A DNA stretch of 64,000 nucleotides. Origin: Bradyrhizobium sp. CB1717. GTDB taxonomy: Bacteria; Pseudomonadota; Alphaproteobacteria; Rhizobiales; Xanthobacteraceae. The notes below the pieces were generated by a model. It saw only the letters and a program-made list of their open reading frames with translations. It was not told the DNA's origin and made no database searches. Below are positions 33,737-42,900 of this stretch, one piece after another. The position numbers and the translations under genes were made by a program. The DNA lies in contig NZ_CP121666.1 in NCBI RefSeq assembly GCF_029714325.1, positions 2,418,001 through 2,482,000 of the forward strand, given 5' to 3'. Position 1 is the stretch's first letter. Each line of letters opens with the position of its first letter.

Positions 33737-35725
33737 ATGTCCGGAACCAAAATCCTCTGGGGCCAGGTGATCGTTGTCGGCCTGATCGTTTTGCTGGCCA
33801 TCTGGGGAGCAACCGAGTGGACGGCCTGGCGGCTCGCCTGGCAACCGGAGCTTGGGCGGCCCTGGTTCGAACTGTTGGGCTTCAAGATCTATTACCCGCC
33901 CGTCTTCTTCTGGTGGTGGTTCGTTTACGACGCCTATGCGCCACACGTCTTTGTCGAAGGCGCATTTATCGCGGCTTCGGGGACCTTCGTTTCGATCGCG
34001 GTGGCGATCGGCATGTCGGTGTGGCGCGCGCGTGAAGCCAAGAATGTCGAGACCTATGGTTCAGCGCGCTGGGCCGATCTGGAGGAGGTAAGAGCGGCCG
34101 GACTTCTCAGTCCGGATGGTGTGGTGCTCGGCAAGCTCGACGGCGACTACTTGCGTCATGACGGACCAGAGCACGTCTTGTGTTTCGCACCAACCCGATC
34201 CGGCAAAGGCGTCGGTCTCGTCGTCCCCTCCCTGCTGACCTGGCCTGGCTCAGCCATCGTTCACGACATCAAAGGCGAGAACTGGCAGCTGACCGCCGGC
34301 TTTCGCTCGCGGCATGGTCGCGTCCTGTTGTTTGATCCCACCAACCCGAAGTCCTCAGCCTACAATCCGCTCCTCGAAGTCCGGCGCGGGGAATGGGAGG
34401 TTCGCGATGTCCAGAACGTGGCCGACGTCCTGGTCGACCCCGAAGGCTCGCTCGACAAGCGGAACCATTGGGAGAAGACCAGTCATTCGCTCTTAGTCGG
34501 CGCCATCCTCCATGTCCTCTATGCGGAAGCCAACAAGACCCTGGCCGGCGTCGCCGCTTTCCTGTCGGATCCGAAGCGGCCGATCGAGGCGACGCTGAAG
34601 GCAATGATGACGACGCCGCATCTTGGTAAGCAGGGTGCCCATCCCGTGGTCGCCTCGACCGCGCGCGAGCTCCTGAACAAATCCGAGAATGAGCGGTCTG
34701 GCGTCCTGTCCACCGCGATGTCGTTCCTGGGGCTGTACCGTGATCCCGTTGTGGCTCAGGTGACCTGCCGCTGCGACTGGCGGATTGCCGATCTGATCGC
34801 AGATAGCCGCCCGACGACCCTTTACCTTGTGGTGCCACCATCGGATATTTCTCGGACCAAGCCGTTAATCCGCCTGGTGCTGAACCAGATTGGCCGCCGA
34901 CTGACGGAGGACTTGCACGCTCGCGACCGCCGGCATCGCGTTCTGATGATGCTCGACGAGTTTCCCGCACTCGGGCGGCTCGATTTTTTCGAGTCCGCGC
35001 TCGCCTTTATGGCGGGGTACGGCATCAAGAGCTTCTTGATCGCGCAGTCGCTTAATCAGATCGAGAAGGCCTACGGGCCCAACAACGCCATCCTCGACAA
35101 CTGTCACGTCCGCGTCAGCTTCGCGACCAACGACGAGCGAACCGCCAAGCGGGTTTCCGACGCGCTGGGTACGGCGACCGAGATGCGCGCGATGAAGAAC
35201 TATGCCGGTCATCGATTGAACCCGTGGCTGGGGCACCTCATGGTCTCGCGCCAGGAGACGGCAAGGCCGCTACTGACCCCCGGCGAGGTCATGCAGCTTC
35301 CGCCGATGGACGAGATCATCATGGTGGCAGGGACGACACCGATCCGGGCGAAGAAGGTTCGCTACTACGAGGATCGGCGGTTCACCGAGCGGGTTCTGCC
35401 GCCGCCAGATCCGGCGACGGCCGGCCGATCATTGCGAACGGACGGATGGTCAGCGCTTGGAACGCCGATGCAGACGGGAGGTCCAACTGACAAAGTCGCC
35501 GAGGCCAAGGAAGACACGGCGAACAGCGGACTCCGTCGCGAGCCCGAACTACCCGATCACGTCGCGATCGCCAACGAGACGACCGAACCGACACCGGCAC
35601 AAGAATTTGCTGCCGTTCTTGACGATGATGAGGATGCGGTCCGTCAGTCCCGCCTCATACGCCAACAAATGCGCGGCGTCGCTCGTCAGGTCGCCATGGA
35701 CCCGAATGACAGTATGGAGCTCTGA
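33737..35725 (+). CDS. traG: TraG/VirD4 conjugative coupling ATPase
   Basis: A 662-residue coupling protein that brings the relaxase-DNA complex to the secretion channel. Two N-terminal membrane segments (residues 8-28 and about 70-92) anchor it. The ATPase domain has FAPTRSGKGVGLVVPSLL (Walker A), HDIKGEN and, near residue 405, LMMLDEFPALGRLDFFESAL (Walker B), followed by KSFLIAQSLNQIEKAYG. The C-terminal tail is acidic and variable. ATG 33737 is chosen because GGGAAGGGCGTTCGGG precedes it and the membrane segment starts at once. Length is normal for TraG of this ICE group. Confidence 0.95.
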   Translation: MSGTKILWGQVIVVGLIVLLAIWGATEWTAWRLAWQPELGRPWFELLGFKIYYPPVFFWWWFVYDAYAPHVFVEGAFIAASGTFVSIAVAIGMSVWRAREAKNVETYGSARWADLEEVRAAGLLSPDGVVLGKLDGDYLRHDGPEHVLCFAPTRSGKGVGLVVPSLLTWPGSAIVHDIKGENWQLTAGFRSRHGRVLLFDPTNPKSSAYNPLLEVRRGEWEVRDVQNVADVLVDPEGSLDKRNHWEKTSHSLLVGAILHVLYAEANKTLAGVAAFLSDPKRPIEATLKAMMTTPHLGKQGAHPVVASTARELLNKSENERSGVLSTAMSFLGLYRDPVVAQVTCRCDWRIADLIADSRPTTLYLVVPPSDISRTKPLIRLVLNQIGRRLTEDLHARDRRHRVLMMLDEFPALGRLDFFESALAFMAGYGIKSFLIAQSLNQIEKAYGPNNAILDNCHVRVSFATNDERTAKRVSDALGTATEMRAMKNYAGHRLNPWLGHLMVSRQETARPLLTPGEVMQLPPMDEIIMVAGTTPIRAKKVRYYEDRRFTERVLPPPDPATAGRSLRTDGWSALGTPMQTGGPTDKVAEAKEDTANSGLRREPELPDHVAIANETTEPTPAQEFAAVLDDDEDAVRQSRLIRQQMRGVARQVAMDPNDSMEL

Positions 35726-35731
35726 GGCATT

Positions 35732-36157
35732 ATGCGCGACCGGATGAACGTCTACTTCCCGCCAGAACTGCTGAAACAGATCTCGGAGCTCGCCGATCGC
35801 AAGAAGCTTTCTCGGTCGGCGATCGTGGAAGCGGCAGTCGTTTCGTTTCTGTCCCCGGATGGAGCGGACAGGCGGGAGGCAGCGTTCGCCAGGCGCCTCG
35901 ACCGGCTGTCGCGCCAGATGCAGCGGCTGGAACGCGACGTGGGTTTGACGGCCGAGACCTTGGCTTTGTTCATTCGTTTCTGGCTGACGATTACGCCGCC
36001 GCTACCCAACGATGCGCAGGCGGCCGCGCAAATAAAGGGCAAGGAACGCTTTGAGGGATTTGTCGAGGCGCTCGGGCGCCGTCTGCAAAAGGGGCAAAGC
36101 TTTCTGCGCGAGATTCCAGAAGATATCCGCCCTCAGGAGCCGGCCGAAGAAACCTGA
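35732..36157 (+). CDS. CopG-like ribbon-helix-helix protein
   Basis: A 141-residue protein with an N-terminal ribbon-helix-helix domain, MRDRMNVYFPPELLKQISEL, then LSRSAIVEAAVVSFLSP, as in CopG-type DNA-binding proteins. A helical region with ARRLDRLSRQMQRLERDVGL follows. It sits between traG and trbB in this ICE group and is probably a transfer-region regulator or an auxiliary of the relaxosome. Its ATG is 7 bases after the traG stop, so it is in the same operon. Here the MFS gene separates it from trbB. Confidence 0.82.
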   Translation: MRDRMNVYFPPELLKQISELADRKKLSRSAIVEAAVVSFLSPDGADRREAAFARRLDRLSRQMQRLERDVGLTAETLALFIRFWLTITPPLPNDAQAAAQIKGKERFEGFVEALGRRLQKGQSFLREIPEDIRPQEPAEET

Positions 36158-36191
36158 TTGAACCATGCAGCACTACCGTTTCGCCGGTTCC

Positions 36192-36215
36192 TTCTTTTTC
36201 TTCGCTAGCCTACGA
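36192..36215 (+). repeat. 24-bp direct repeat, left copy
   Basis: A T-rich 24-mer (TTCTTTTTC then TTCGCTAGCCTACGA) that recurs at 37680-37703 with two mismatches. The two copies bracket the MFS gene and lie in the gaps that separate it from the CopG-like gene and from trbB. Confidence 0.6.
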
Positions 36216-36291
36216 CCGCAGCGATTTAGCTGAACCGGCAGGAGCTGGTCGCGCTATCGGCTCGAAAGAGTTGACAGCAAGAGGGGCCGGC

Positions 36292-37620
36292 ATGCAAATC
36301 TCAAAAGGATGGTGTCGAATTGCGCGGGTTTTTCTCCCTTTTGCTGCTGGATACTATCTTTCGTACCTGTTTCGAACGATCAACGCTCTGATCGCCAGCC
36401 ATATCAGCTCGGACATCGGGCTTGGGAGTGCCGATCTTGGCTTGCTTACCTCGGTCTATTTTCTAGTTTTCGCGGCGGCTCAGATCCCCGTCGGCATCTT
36501 GTTGGACCGATTTGGTCCGCGTCGCGTCCAAAGTGCTCTGCTCTTGCTCGCAGCAGTGGGCGCCGGACTGTTCGCAGTATCGACCGGCTTCCTGTCACTT
36601 TTGATCGCGCGTGCAATGATCGGGCTTGGCGTGGCGGCAGCGCTCACGGCAGGTCTGAAATCCATCATCCTTTGGTTTCCCAGGGAGCGAGTTGGCTTGC
36701 TGAACGGCTACATGGTCATGTTGGGCTCGCTAGGAGCGGTGACTGCTACTGCTCCCGTCGAGCGCCTGCTCGCTTGGATTGGCTGGCGGTCAATCTTTGA
36801 GATTCTGGCAGCGGCTACTGGTGCGATAGCCATTCTCATCTATTTTGTGGTGCCTGAACGAGGCATTGTTCCATTAACAGCGCGCGCCACCCTTGGCTCC
36901 GTTTTCGGCGATCGGCGTTTCTGGTGCATTGCGCCATTGTCGGCGACTTGCGTGGGATCGGCCTGGTCCCTGCAGGGATTGTGGGCATCGCCGTGGCTGA
37001 CCGACGTGGAGAGGCTTGATCGCGCAAGTCTCGTCGGACAGCTATTCATAATGTCCATCGTATTGAGCGGCGCTGCCTGGTTCTTCGGTGTGGCCGTCCA
37101 TAACATCAAACGCAGAGGAATCGCGGCGGAGACGATATTGGCGATGGTTGCGGTGCTGTTTATAGCAGCCGAGTTAGCCTTGATCCTGCGAGCGCCTCTG
37201 CCGTCCATCCTACCCTGGTCTGTCATCGCAATCGTCGGAACAGCAACCGTGATCAGCTTCGCGGTGATATCAGATTACTTTCCGCCGGAGCTTGCTGGTC
37301 GTGCCAACGGCGCTTTGAACGTCTTGCACTTTGGTTGGGCATTTCTGGCACAATACGCGACAGGCCTGATCCTGGAGCAATGGCCTGCGAACGACGGCCA
37401 TAGGACCGTCCAAGCCTATCAGGTGGCGTTCGGCGTCAGCGTAGCGCTGCAGATCGCGGCGTTGGTCTGGTTCGTGGTGCCTTGGCGCCGATCCATCGTT
37501 TCGTGGATGAGTTCAATCCTCCTCTTCGAGCCGTCTGATGTTTCCTATGCTGTCGAATCAGTTGGGTTGTATGAGGATTCGGTCATCTTCCTGCCCGCGG
37601 ATGACGATGCGGAGTGGTAA
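36292..37620 (+). CDS. MFS transporter inserted in the transfer region
   Basis: A 442-residue major facilitator protein with about 12 membrane segments. The start is FLPFAAGYYLSYLFRTINAL, a common MFS beginning, and QIPVGILLDRFGPRRVQSAL is the conserved loop 2-3 motif. The second half begins near residue 215. The substrate cannot be told; the family resembles anion and metabolite carriers. ATG 36292 follows GAGGGGCCGGC. It stands between the CopG-like gene and trbB, which are adjacent in related elements, and is bracketed by a 24-bp imperfect direct repeat, so it looks like acquired cargo. The C-terminal 35 residues are acidic. Confidence 0.87.
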   Translation: MQISKGWCRIARVFLPFAAGYYLSYLFRTINALIASHISSDIGLGSADLGLLTSVYFLVFAAAQIPVGILLDRFGPRRVQSALLLLAAVGAGLFAVSTGFLSLLIARAMIGLGVAAALTAGLKSIILWFPRERVGLLNGYMVMLGSLGAVTATAPVERLLAWIGWRSIFEILAAATGAIAILIYFVVPERGIVPLTARATLGSVFGDRRFWCIAPLSATCVGSAWSLQGLWASPWLTDVERLDRASLVGQLFIMSIVLSGAAWFFGVAVHNIKRRGIAAETILAMVAVLFIAAELALILRAPLPSILPWSVIAIVGTATVISFAVISDYFPPELAGRANGALNVLHFGWAFLAQYATGLILEQWPANDGHRTVQAYQVAFGVSVALQIAALVWFVVPWRRSIVSWMSSILLFEPSDVSYAVESVGLYEDSVIFLPADDDAEW

Positions 37621-37679
37621 GTAGCCACTCCCAGCGAACTGATACGATTGAGCAGGCCTCATAACTTCGTTCTCAGTCT

Positions 37680-37703
37680 TTCTTTTTCTACGCCAGCCTA
37701 CGA
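37680..37703 (+). repeat. 24-bp direct repeat, right copy
   Basis: Matches 36192-36215 at 22 of 24 positions (TTCTTTTTC then TACGCCAGCCTACGA). It lies about 60 bp after the MFS stop and 100 bp before trbB. Confidence 0.6.
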
Positions 37704-37753
37704 TCTTCGAAAGCGCTTGTTGCGTCAAGTCCATCGGTGCCTCTTCTAATCAT

Positions 37754-37795
37754 CCCCATCTGAGGACTGTCGTTCGACGTCCTCATACGGTGGGG
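37754..37795 (+). promoter_or_regulatory. Hairpin in the trbB leader
   Basis: CCCCA (37754-37758) and TGGGG (37791-37795) enclose TGAGGAC (37761-37767) and GTCCTCA (37779-37785). All pairs are perfect. The structure ends 7 bases before the trbB GTG start, so its right arm contains the likely ribosome binding site GGGGA. It could limit trb translation. Confidence 0.55.
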
Positions 37796-37802
37796 ACGAA
37801 CG

Positions 37803-38765
37803 GTGGCAATCCATTCAATTCAATCGGAAGCGAGTTCGCGCGGCGCGCGAATGCTGCGCAGCGCGCTTGGCACGGCGATTTCCGGCTACCTCGAAGACGA
37901 AGCGATCATCGAGGTAATGCTCAATCCGGATGGGCGGTTGTGGATCGACCGGTTGTCGAATGGCCTTGTCGACACAGGCGAAACCCTGTCGGCTGCGGAT
38001 GGCGAGCGCATCGTTCGCCTGGTTGCGCATCACGTCGGCGCCGAGGTGCATGCTAGCGCGCCACGGGTTTCGGCCGAACTGCCCGGGACCGGTGAGCGCT
38101 TCGAAGGTCTTTTGCCTCCGGTCGTTGCAGCGCCGGCCTTTGCTATACGCAAGCCCGCGGTCGCCGTGTTTACGCTCGATGACTACATCGCCCGGAAGAT
38201 TATGACCCCGGAGCAGGCCAGGATCCTGAAGAACGCGGTCGCGGTGCGCAAGAACATCCTCGTCGCCGGCGGGACATCGACCGGCAAGACGACATTGACG
38301 AACGCGCTCCTTGCCGAGGTGGCAAAGACCTCCGATCGTGTGGTTCTGATCGAAGATACACGCGAGCTTCAGTGCAAAGCGCCCAATCTCGTGGCTTTGC
38401 GGACCAAAGATGGCGTGGCCACGCTATCGGATCTCGTCCGCTCCTCGCTGCGACTGCGTCCTGACCGCATTCCGGTCGGCGAAGTTCGCGGTGCCGAGGC
38501 ACTCGATCTGCTTAAGGCCTGGGGCACGGGCCACCCCGGCGGCATTGGGACCATTCATGCGGGTAGTGCGCTTGGTGCGCTGCGGCGGCTCGAGCAACTC
38601 ATCCAGGAAGCCGTCATCACGGTTCCGCGTGCCCTGATCGCTGAGACCATCAACATCGTTGCTGTGCTTGCGGGGCGCGGCACTGACCGTCGCCTCGCTG
38701 AACTCGCCCTCGTCACCGGACTCGGGGCCGCCGGCGACTACAACCTTTCATCAGCAGGAGACTGA
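37803..38765 (+). CDS. trbB: TrbB, transfer ATPase
   Basis: A 320-residue VirB11-type hexameric ATPase that powers pilus and channel assembly. [20 protein letters not shown] precedes the Walker A motif [18 protein letters not shown] near residue 160. Then come EDTRELQC (Asp box), [20 protein letters not shown] (Walker B) and [13 protein letters not shown] (His box). Start is GTG 37803, with a hairpin directly upstream. It begins the uninterrupted trb operon, which runs to 47149 with overlapping or adjacent genes. Confidence 0.95.
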   Translation: MAIHSIQSEASSRGARMLRSALGTAISGYLEDEAIIEVMLNPDGRLWIDRLSNGLVDTGETLSAADGERIVRLVAHHVGAEVHASAPRVSAELPGTGERFEGLLPPVVAAPAFAIRKPAVAVFTLDDYIARKIMTPEQARILKNAVAVRKNILVAGGTSTGKTTLTNALLAEVAKTSDRVVLIEDTRELQCKAPNLVALRTKDGVATLSDLVRSSLRLRPDRIPVGEVRGAEALDLLKAWGTGHPGGIGTIHAGSALGALRRLEQLIQEAVITVPRALIAETINIVAVLAGRGTDRRLAELALVTGLGAAGDYNLSSAGD

Positions 38766-38766
38766 C

Positions 38767-39093
38767 ATGCGTCAGCAATTTCGTTTTCGTCGAGATGCCG
38801 CATCACTGGCCATATCCGGGATGGTTCTTTTGGCGTCGGCACCGGCATGGGCGGCCGGCTCGAACATGCCATGGGAACAGCCACTCAATCAGATCTTGCA
38901 GTCGGTTGAAGGACCGGTCGCCAAGATCATCGCCGTCATCATCATCGTCGTGACGGGGCTCACGCTCGCCTTTGGGGACTCGTCAGGTGGTTTCCGCAGG
39001 CTGATCCAGATCGTGTTCGGCCTGTCAATCGCGTTTGCCGCCTCGAGCTTCTTCCTTTCGTTCTTCTCCTTCGGCGGCGGCGTGGTGATCTGA
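38767..39093 (+). CDS. trbC: TrbC, conjugative pilin
   Basis: A 108-residue prepilin of the VirB2/TrbC type. A signal peptide covers residues 1 to about 30 (LAISGMVLLASAPAWA), with cleavage near AWA-AGS. Two membrane segments follow (PVAKIIAVIIIVVTGLTLAF and LIQIVFGLSIAFAASSFF). TraF at 30115 is the expected peptidase that matures it. The TGA overlaps the trbD ATG by one base. Confidence 0.92.
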   Translation: MRQQFRFRRDAASLAISGMVLLASAPAWAAGSNMPWEQPLNQILQSVEGPVAKIIAVIIIVVTGLTLAFGDSSGGFRRLIQIVFGLSIAFAASSFFLSFFSFGGGVVI

Positions 39094-39356
39094 TGACTGA
39101 GCCGGTCGCAGGATTTGTCGTGCCCGTTCATCGCGCGCTCACAGAGCCAATCCTGATGGGCGGCGCGCCGCGATCGGTCGCGATCGTCAACGGCACGCTT
39201 GCCGCAGCCCTGGGGCTGGGACTTCGGCTCTGGATCGCGGGTCTTGTCCTCTGGTTCATCGGCCACATGGCCGCCGTCTGGGCCGCCAAACGCGATTCCG
39301 CCTTCGTCGATGTGGTGCGCCGGCATCTGCGCATTCCCGGTCATCTCAACACCTGA
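39093..39356 (+). CDS. trbD: TrbD, VirB3-like channel protein
   Basis: An 87-residue inner-membrane protein of the VirB3/TrbD family. PVHRALTEPILMGGAPRSVA is the conserved start, followed by one or two membrane segments (LAAALGLGLRLWIAGLVLWF). The protein works with the TrbE ATPase in pilus assembly. The ATG overlaps the trbC stop and trbE starts 10 bases after the stop. Confidence 0.92.
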   Translation: MTEPVAGFVVPVHRALTEPILMGGAPRSVAIVNGTLAAALGLGLRLWIAGLVLWFIGHMAAVWAAKRDSAFVDVVRRHLRIPGHLNT

Positions 39357-39365
39357 GCCTGCGTC

Positions 39366-41807
39366 ATGATGAATCTTGCTGAGTATCGCCATTCCAATGC
39401 GCGCCTCGCCGACTTCCTGCCCTGGGCAGCCCTCGTCGACGAGGGGATCATCCTGAATAAGGATGGCTCGTTCCAGCGGACGGCAAAGTTCCGGGGACCG
39501 GACCTCGACAGCGCGGTGCCGGCCGAACTTGTCGGCGTCGCCGGTCGCCTGAATAACGCCCTGCGCCGCCTGGGATCTGGTTGGGCCGTATTTGTTGAGG
39601 CGCAGCGTCATTTTGCTGGGGCTTATCCTCCGAGTACATTTCCGGATGTCGCGTCTGCGCTGGTTGACGCGGAACGCAGGGCTCAGTTCGAGGAGGCGGG
39701 AGCCCATTATGAGTCCAGCTATTTCCTAACCTTCGTCTATCTGCCGCCGGAGGAAGGAGCCGCCAGGGCAGAGCGACTGCTCTATGAAGGCCGCGATCGG
39801 ACTGTTAGCGCAGACGCGCGCGAGGTGCTCCGCGGGTTTGCCGATCAAACCGACCGCGTGCTGCAGCTCGTCGAAGGGTTCATGCCAGAATGCGCCTGGC
39901 TCGATGATCAGGACACGCTGACCTACCTGCACTCGACGATCTCGACCAAGCGTCATCGCGTTCGCGTGCCCGAAATTCCGATGTATATCGATGCGCTGTT
40001 GGCCGACCAGCCGCTGACCGGCGGACTCGAGCCAATGCTGGGCTCAGCCAATCTTCGGGTCCTGACCATTGTCGGCTTTCCGGGCGCTACGACCCCGGGG
40101 ATCCTGGACGACCTGAATCGCCTGCCATTCTCGTATCGTTGGTCGACCCGGGCGATCATGCTCGACAAGACCGATGCCACCAAGCTTCTGACCAAGATTC
40201 GGCGGCAGTGGTTCGCCAAGCGAAAGTCGATTGGCGCCATTCTCAAGGAGGTCATGACCAACGAGGCGCCGACGCTGCTCGATACCGACGCCCACAATAA
40301 GGCGATTGACGCCGACGCGGCGCTGCAGGAGCTGGGTTCGGATCGGATCGGACAAGCCTTTGTCACGGCGACCATCACGGTGTGGGACGGCGATCCCGGT
40401 GCGGCCGACGAAAAACTCCGCCTGGTCGAGAAGGTTATTCAAGGCCGCGATTTCACCTGCATGATCGAGACGGTAAACGCCGTCGAAGCCTGGCTCGGCA
40501 GTCTGCCCGGGCACGTCTATGCCAATGTGCGGCAGCCACCGGTTTCGACCCTCAATCTGGCCCACATGATTCCGATGTCGGCGGTGTGGGCTGGCGAGGC
40601 GAGAGATCTGCACTTCAAGGGTCCGCCTCTTCTGTTCGGCAAGACCGAGGGATCGACGCCCTTCCGATTCTCCCTCCACGTCGGTGACGTCGGTCATACC
40701 CTCGTGGTGGGGCCGACAGGTGCTGGCAAGTCGGTCCTGCTTGCGCTGATGGCGTTACAGTTCAGGCGCTACCCGAACTCTCAGGTCTTTGCGTTCGACT
40801 TCGGTGGTTCGATCCGGGCGGCCGCTCTCGCCATGGACGGTGATTGGCACGATCTCGGCGGGGCATTGTCTGACGGAGGTGAGCAACCCGTTGCGTTGCA
40901 GCCGCTGGCTTGGATCGACGATCCTTCCGAACGCGGTTGGGCCACGGAATGGATCGGCGCGATCCTGGCACGCGAGAAAGTGGAGATCACCCCCGAGGTC
41001 AAGGATCATCTGTGGTCGGCGCTGACGTCTCTTGCCTCGGCGCCGAGGGAGGAACGCACGCTCACGGGTCTGTCAGTTCTGCTGCAATCCAACTCCCTGA
41101 AACGTGCCTTGCAGCCTTACTGCCTGGGCGGTCCCTCCGGGCGCCTGCTAGATGCCGAATTCGAACGCCTTGGCGAAGCCTCGGTCCAGGCCTTTGAGAC
41201 CGAAGGTTTGATCGGAACGAGTGCGGCACCGGCCGTGTTGGCGTACCTTTTCCATCGTATTGGTGATCGTCTCGATGGCCGGCCGACACTCCTGATTGTT
41301 GATGAGGGGTGGTTGGCCCTCGATGATGAGGATTTTGCGGGGCAACTTCGGGAATGGCTGAAGACGCTTCGGAAGAAGAATGCGTCCGTCATCTTCGCCA
41401 CCCAGTCCCTTTCCGACATTGATGGCTCTGCGATAGCGCCGGCGATCATCGAAAGCTGCCCAACGCGCTTGTTGCTGCCGAACGAACGGGCGATCGAACC
41501 GCAGATCACTGCCATCTACCGCCGCTTCGGCCTCAATGACCGTCAAATCGAGCTTCTGAGCCGGGCAACGCCAAAGTGCGACTACTACTGCCAGTCTCGT
41601 CGCGGCAACCGGATGTTCGAACTTGGCCTCGGTGAGATTGCGCTCGCTTTCACCGCAGCTTCTTCCAAGACGGATCAGACGACGATTGCGCAACTCCTCG
41701 TCGAACATGGTCCCGAGGGCTTTGTGCCGGCCTGGCTGCAGCACCGTGGCGTCGCCTGGGCCCTCGACCTGATCCCCAATCTCGTCAATCTGGAGAAATC
41801 GCTATGA
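39366..41807 (+). CDS. trbE: TrbE, VirB4-type transfer ATPase
   Basis: An 813-residue VirB4-family ATPase, the largest motor of the secretion system. The start is LAEYRHSNARLADFLPWAAL. The CagE/TrbE/VirB domain covers residues 180-390. VGHTLVVGPTGAGKSVLLAL is Walker A near residue 453, and RPTLLIVDEGWLALDDEDF is Walker B near 640, followed by NASVIFATQSLSDI. The length and motifs are normal. It is the central gene of the trb operon, and its stop overlaps the trbJ start (ATGA). Confidence 0.95.
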   Translation: MMNLAEYRHSNARLADFLPWAALVDEGIILNKDGSFQRTAKFRGPDLDSAVPAELVGVAGRLNNALRRLGSGWAVFVEAQRHFAGAYPPSTFPDVASALVDAERRAQFEEAGAHYESSYFLTFVYLPPEEGAARAERLLYEGRDRTVSADAREVLRGFADQTDRVLQLVEGFMPECAWLDDQDTLTYLHSTISTKRHRVRVPEIPMYIDALLADQPLTGGLEPMLGSANLRVLTIVGFPGATTPGILDDLNRLPFSYRWSTRAIMLDKTDATKLLTKIRRQWFAKRKSIGAILKEVMTNEAPTLLDTDAHNKAIDADAALQELGSDRIGQAFVTATITVWDGDPGAADEKLRLVEKVIQGRDFTCMIETVNAVEAWLGSLPGHVYANVRQPPVSTLNLAHMIPMSAVWAGEARDLHFKGPPLLFGKTEGSTPFRFSLHVGDVGHTLVVGPTGAGKSVLLALMALQFRRYPNSQVFAFDFGGSIRAAALAMDGDWHDLGGALSDGGEQPVALQPLAWIDDPSERGWATEWIGAILAREKVEITPEVKDHLWSALTSLASAPREERTLTGLSVLLQSNSLKRALQPYCLGGPSGRLLDAEFERLGEASVQAFETEGLIGTSAAPAVLAYLFHRIGDRLDGRPTLLIVDEGWLALDDEDFAGQLREWLKTLRKKNASVIFATQSLSDIDGSAIAPAIIESCPTRLLLPNERAIEPQITAIYRRFGLNDRQIELLSRATPKCDYYCQSRRGNRMFELGLGEIALAFTAASSKTDQTTIAQLLVEHGPEGFVPAWLQHRGVAWALDLIPNLVNLEKSL

Positions 41808-42532
41808 GGCGTCTTGGCTCATTGCTGGCCGCTGGCACCATCGCTCTATCGCTTGGCATTACGATGCCTGCACGAGCGCTTATCGTCTTTGATCCCAACA
41901 ACTATGTCCAGAATGTCCTGACGGCCGCTCGGGAGCTCCAGCAGATCAACAATCAGATCACATCGTTGCAGAACGAGGCACAGATGCTGATCAATCAAAC
42001 GAGAAATCTAGCAAACCTGCCGTATTCGTCGCTGCAGCAACTGCAATTCTCGATCCAGCGGACCCAGCAATTGCTGGCCCAGGCCCAGCGCATCGCCTAC
42101 GACGTGCAGCAGATCGACCGCGCCTTCTCGACCAGCTACGCGCCGGCCACCAGCAGCCAGTCGAGCCCGTTGCTGATCTCCAATGCTCAATCGCGCTGGC
42201 AAAATACTTACTCGGCAACGCAAGATGCGCTTCGCGTCCAGGCCGGCATCGTTGGCAATCTCGACACCAATCGCATCCAGACGTCCGCCCTCGTAACGTC
42301 GAGCCAGAGTGCTAGCGGTGCCCTGCAGGCAACTCAAGCCGGCAACCAGATCCTCGCGCTTCAAGTGCAACAACTTGCCGATCTCACGGCTGCGGCGGCG
42401 GCGCAGGGCAGGGCGCAGAGCCTCGAAGCGGCTCAGCGCGCCTCGGCTCAGGATCAAGGACGAGAACAGCTCAGGCGCTTCCTGACGCCTGGACAGGGCT
42501 ATCAGTCCACCAATGTGCAGATGTTCCACTGA
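41804..42532 (+). CDS. trbJ: TrbJ, VirB5-like secreted protein
   Basis: A 242-residue periplasmic or pilus-tip protein of the TrbJ/VirB5 group. A signal peptide spans residues 1 to about 25 (AAGTIALSLGITMPARA). Conserved blocks are VFDPNNYVQNVLTAARELQQ, NNQITSLQNEAQMLINQ and a Gln-rich C-terminal coil. The start ATG 41804 overlaps the trbE stop; the stop overlaps the next start. Confidence 0.92.
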   Translation: MRRLGSLLAAGTIALSLGITMPARALIVFDPNNYVQNVLTAARELQQINNQITSLQNEAQMLINQTRNLANLPYSSLQQLQFSIQRTQQLLAQAQRIAYDVQQIDRAFSTSYAPATSSQSSPLLISNAQSRWQNTYSATQDALRVQAGIVGNLDTNRIQTSALVTSSQSASGALQATQAGNQILALQVQQLADLTAAAAAQGRAQSLEAAQRASAQDQGREQLRRFLTPGQGYQSTNVQMFH

Positions 42533-42900
42533 TGACCGACGTAAAGGCATTCAAGGCGCTGTCGCTGCTTACGACAATCGGCCTAGTGGCCATCGTCGCC
42601 TGCACGATTCAACTGCGTGGCGGAGATGATTCTCCGCCGACGCCGAAGGCGGGGCAGACGACCGATACAACCATCTCCGACCTCGCACGTTGCCGTGGCG
42701 TCATTCCGGAGGAGGCGGCAGGCTATCGCCATTGCCAGCAGATTTGGGCCGAAAACCGGCGTCGCTTCCTTGGCAAGAAAGACGGCGTTGTAGCTCCCGG
42801 CCACGATGACTCGGCCAGTTCGACGCCTGCCCCAAAGGATCAAAGCCGGATCCCGCAGGGATATCCGAACCTGGCGGTGCCTGAGGCGAGCAACCCATGA
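42532..42900 (+). CDS. trbK: TrbK-like entry exclusion protein
   Basis: A 122-residue small lipoprotein-like or membrane-anchored protein in the trbK position. Residues 8-25 are hydrophobic (LSLLTTIGLVAIVACT), with a Cys near the end of the segment that could be lipidated. DLARCRGVIPEEAAGYRHCQ followed by IWAENRRRFLG is the conserved block of the alternative TrbK family found in rhizobial elements. TrbK proteins prevent redundant entry of the same element into a cell. Confidence 0.82.
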   Translation: MTDVKAFKALSLLTTIGLVAIVACTIQLRGGDDSPPTPKAGQTTDTTISDLARCRGVIPEEAAGYRHCQQIWAENRRRFLGKKDGVVAPGHDDSASSTPAPKDQSRIPQGYPNLAVPEASNP

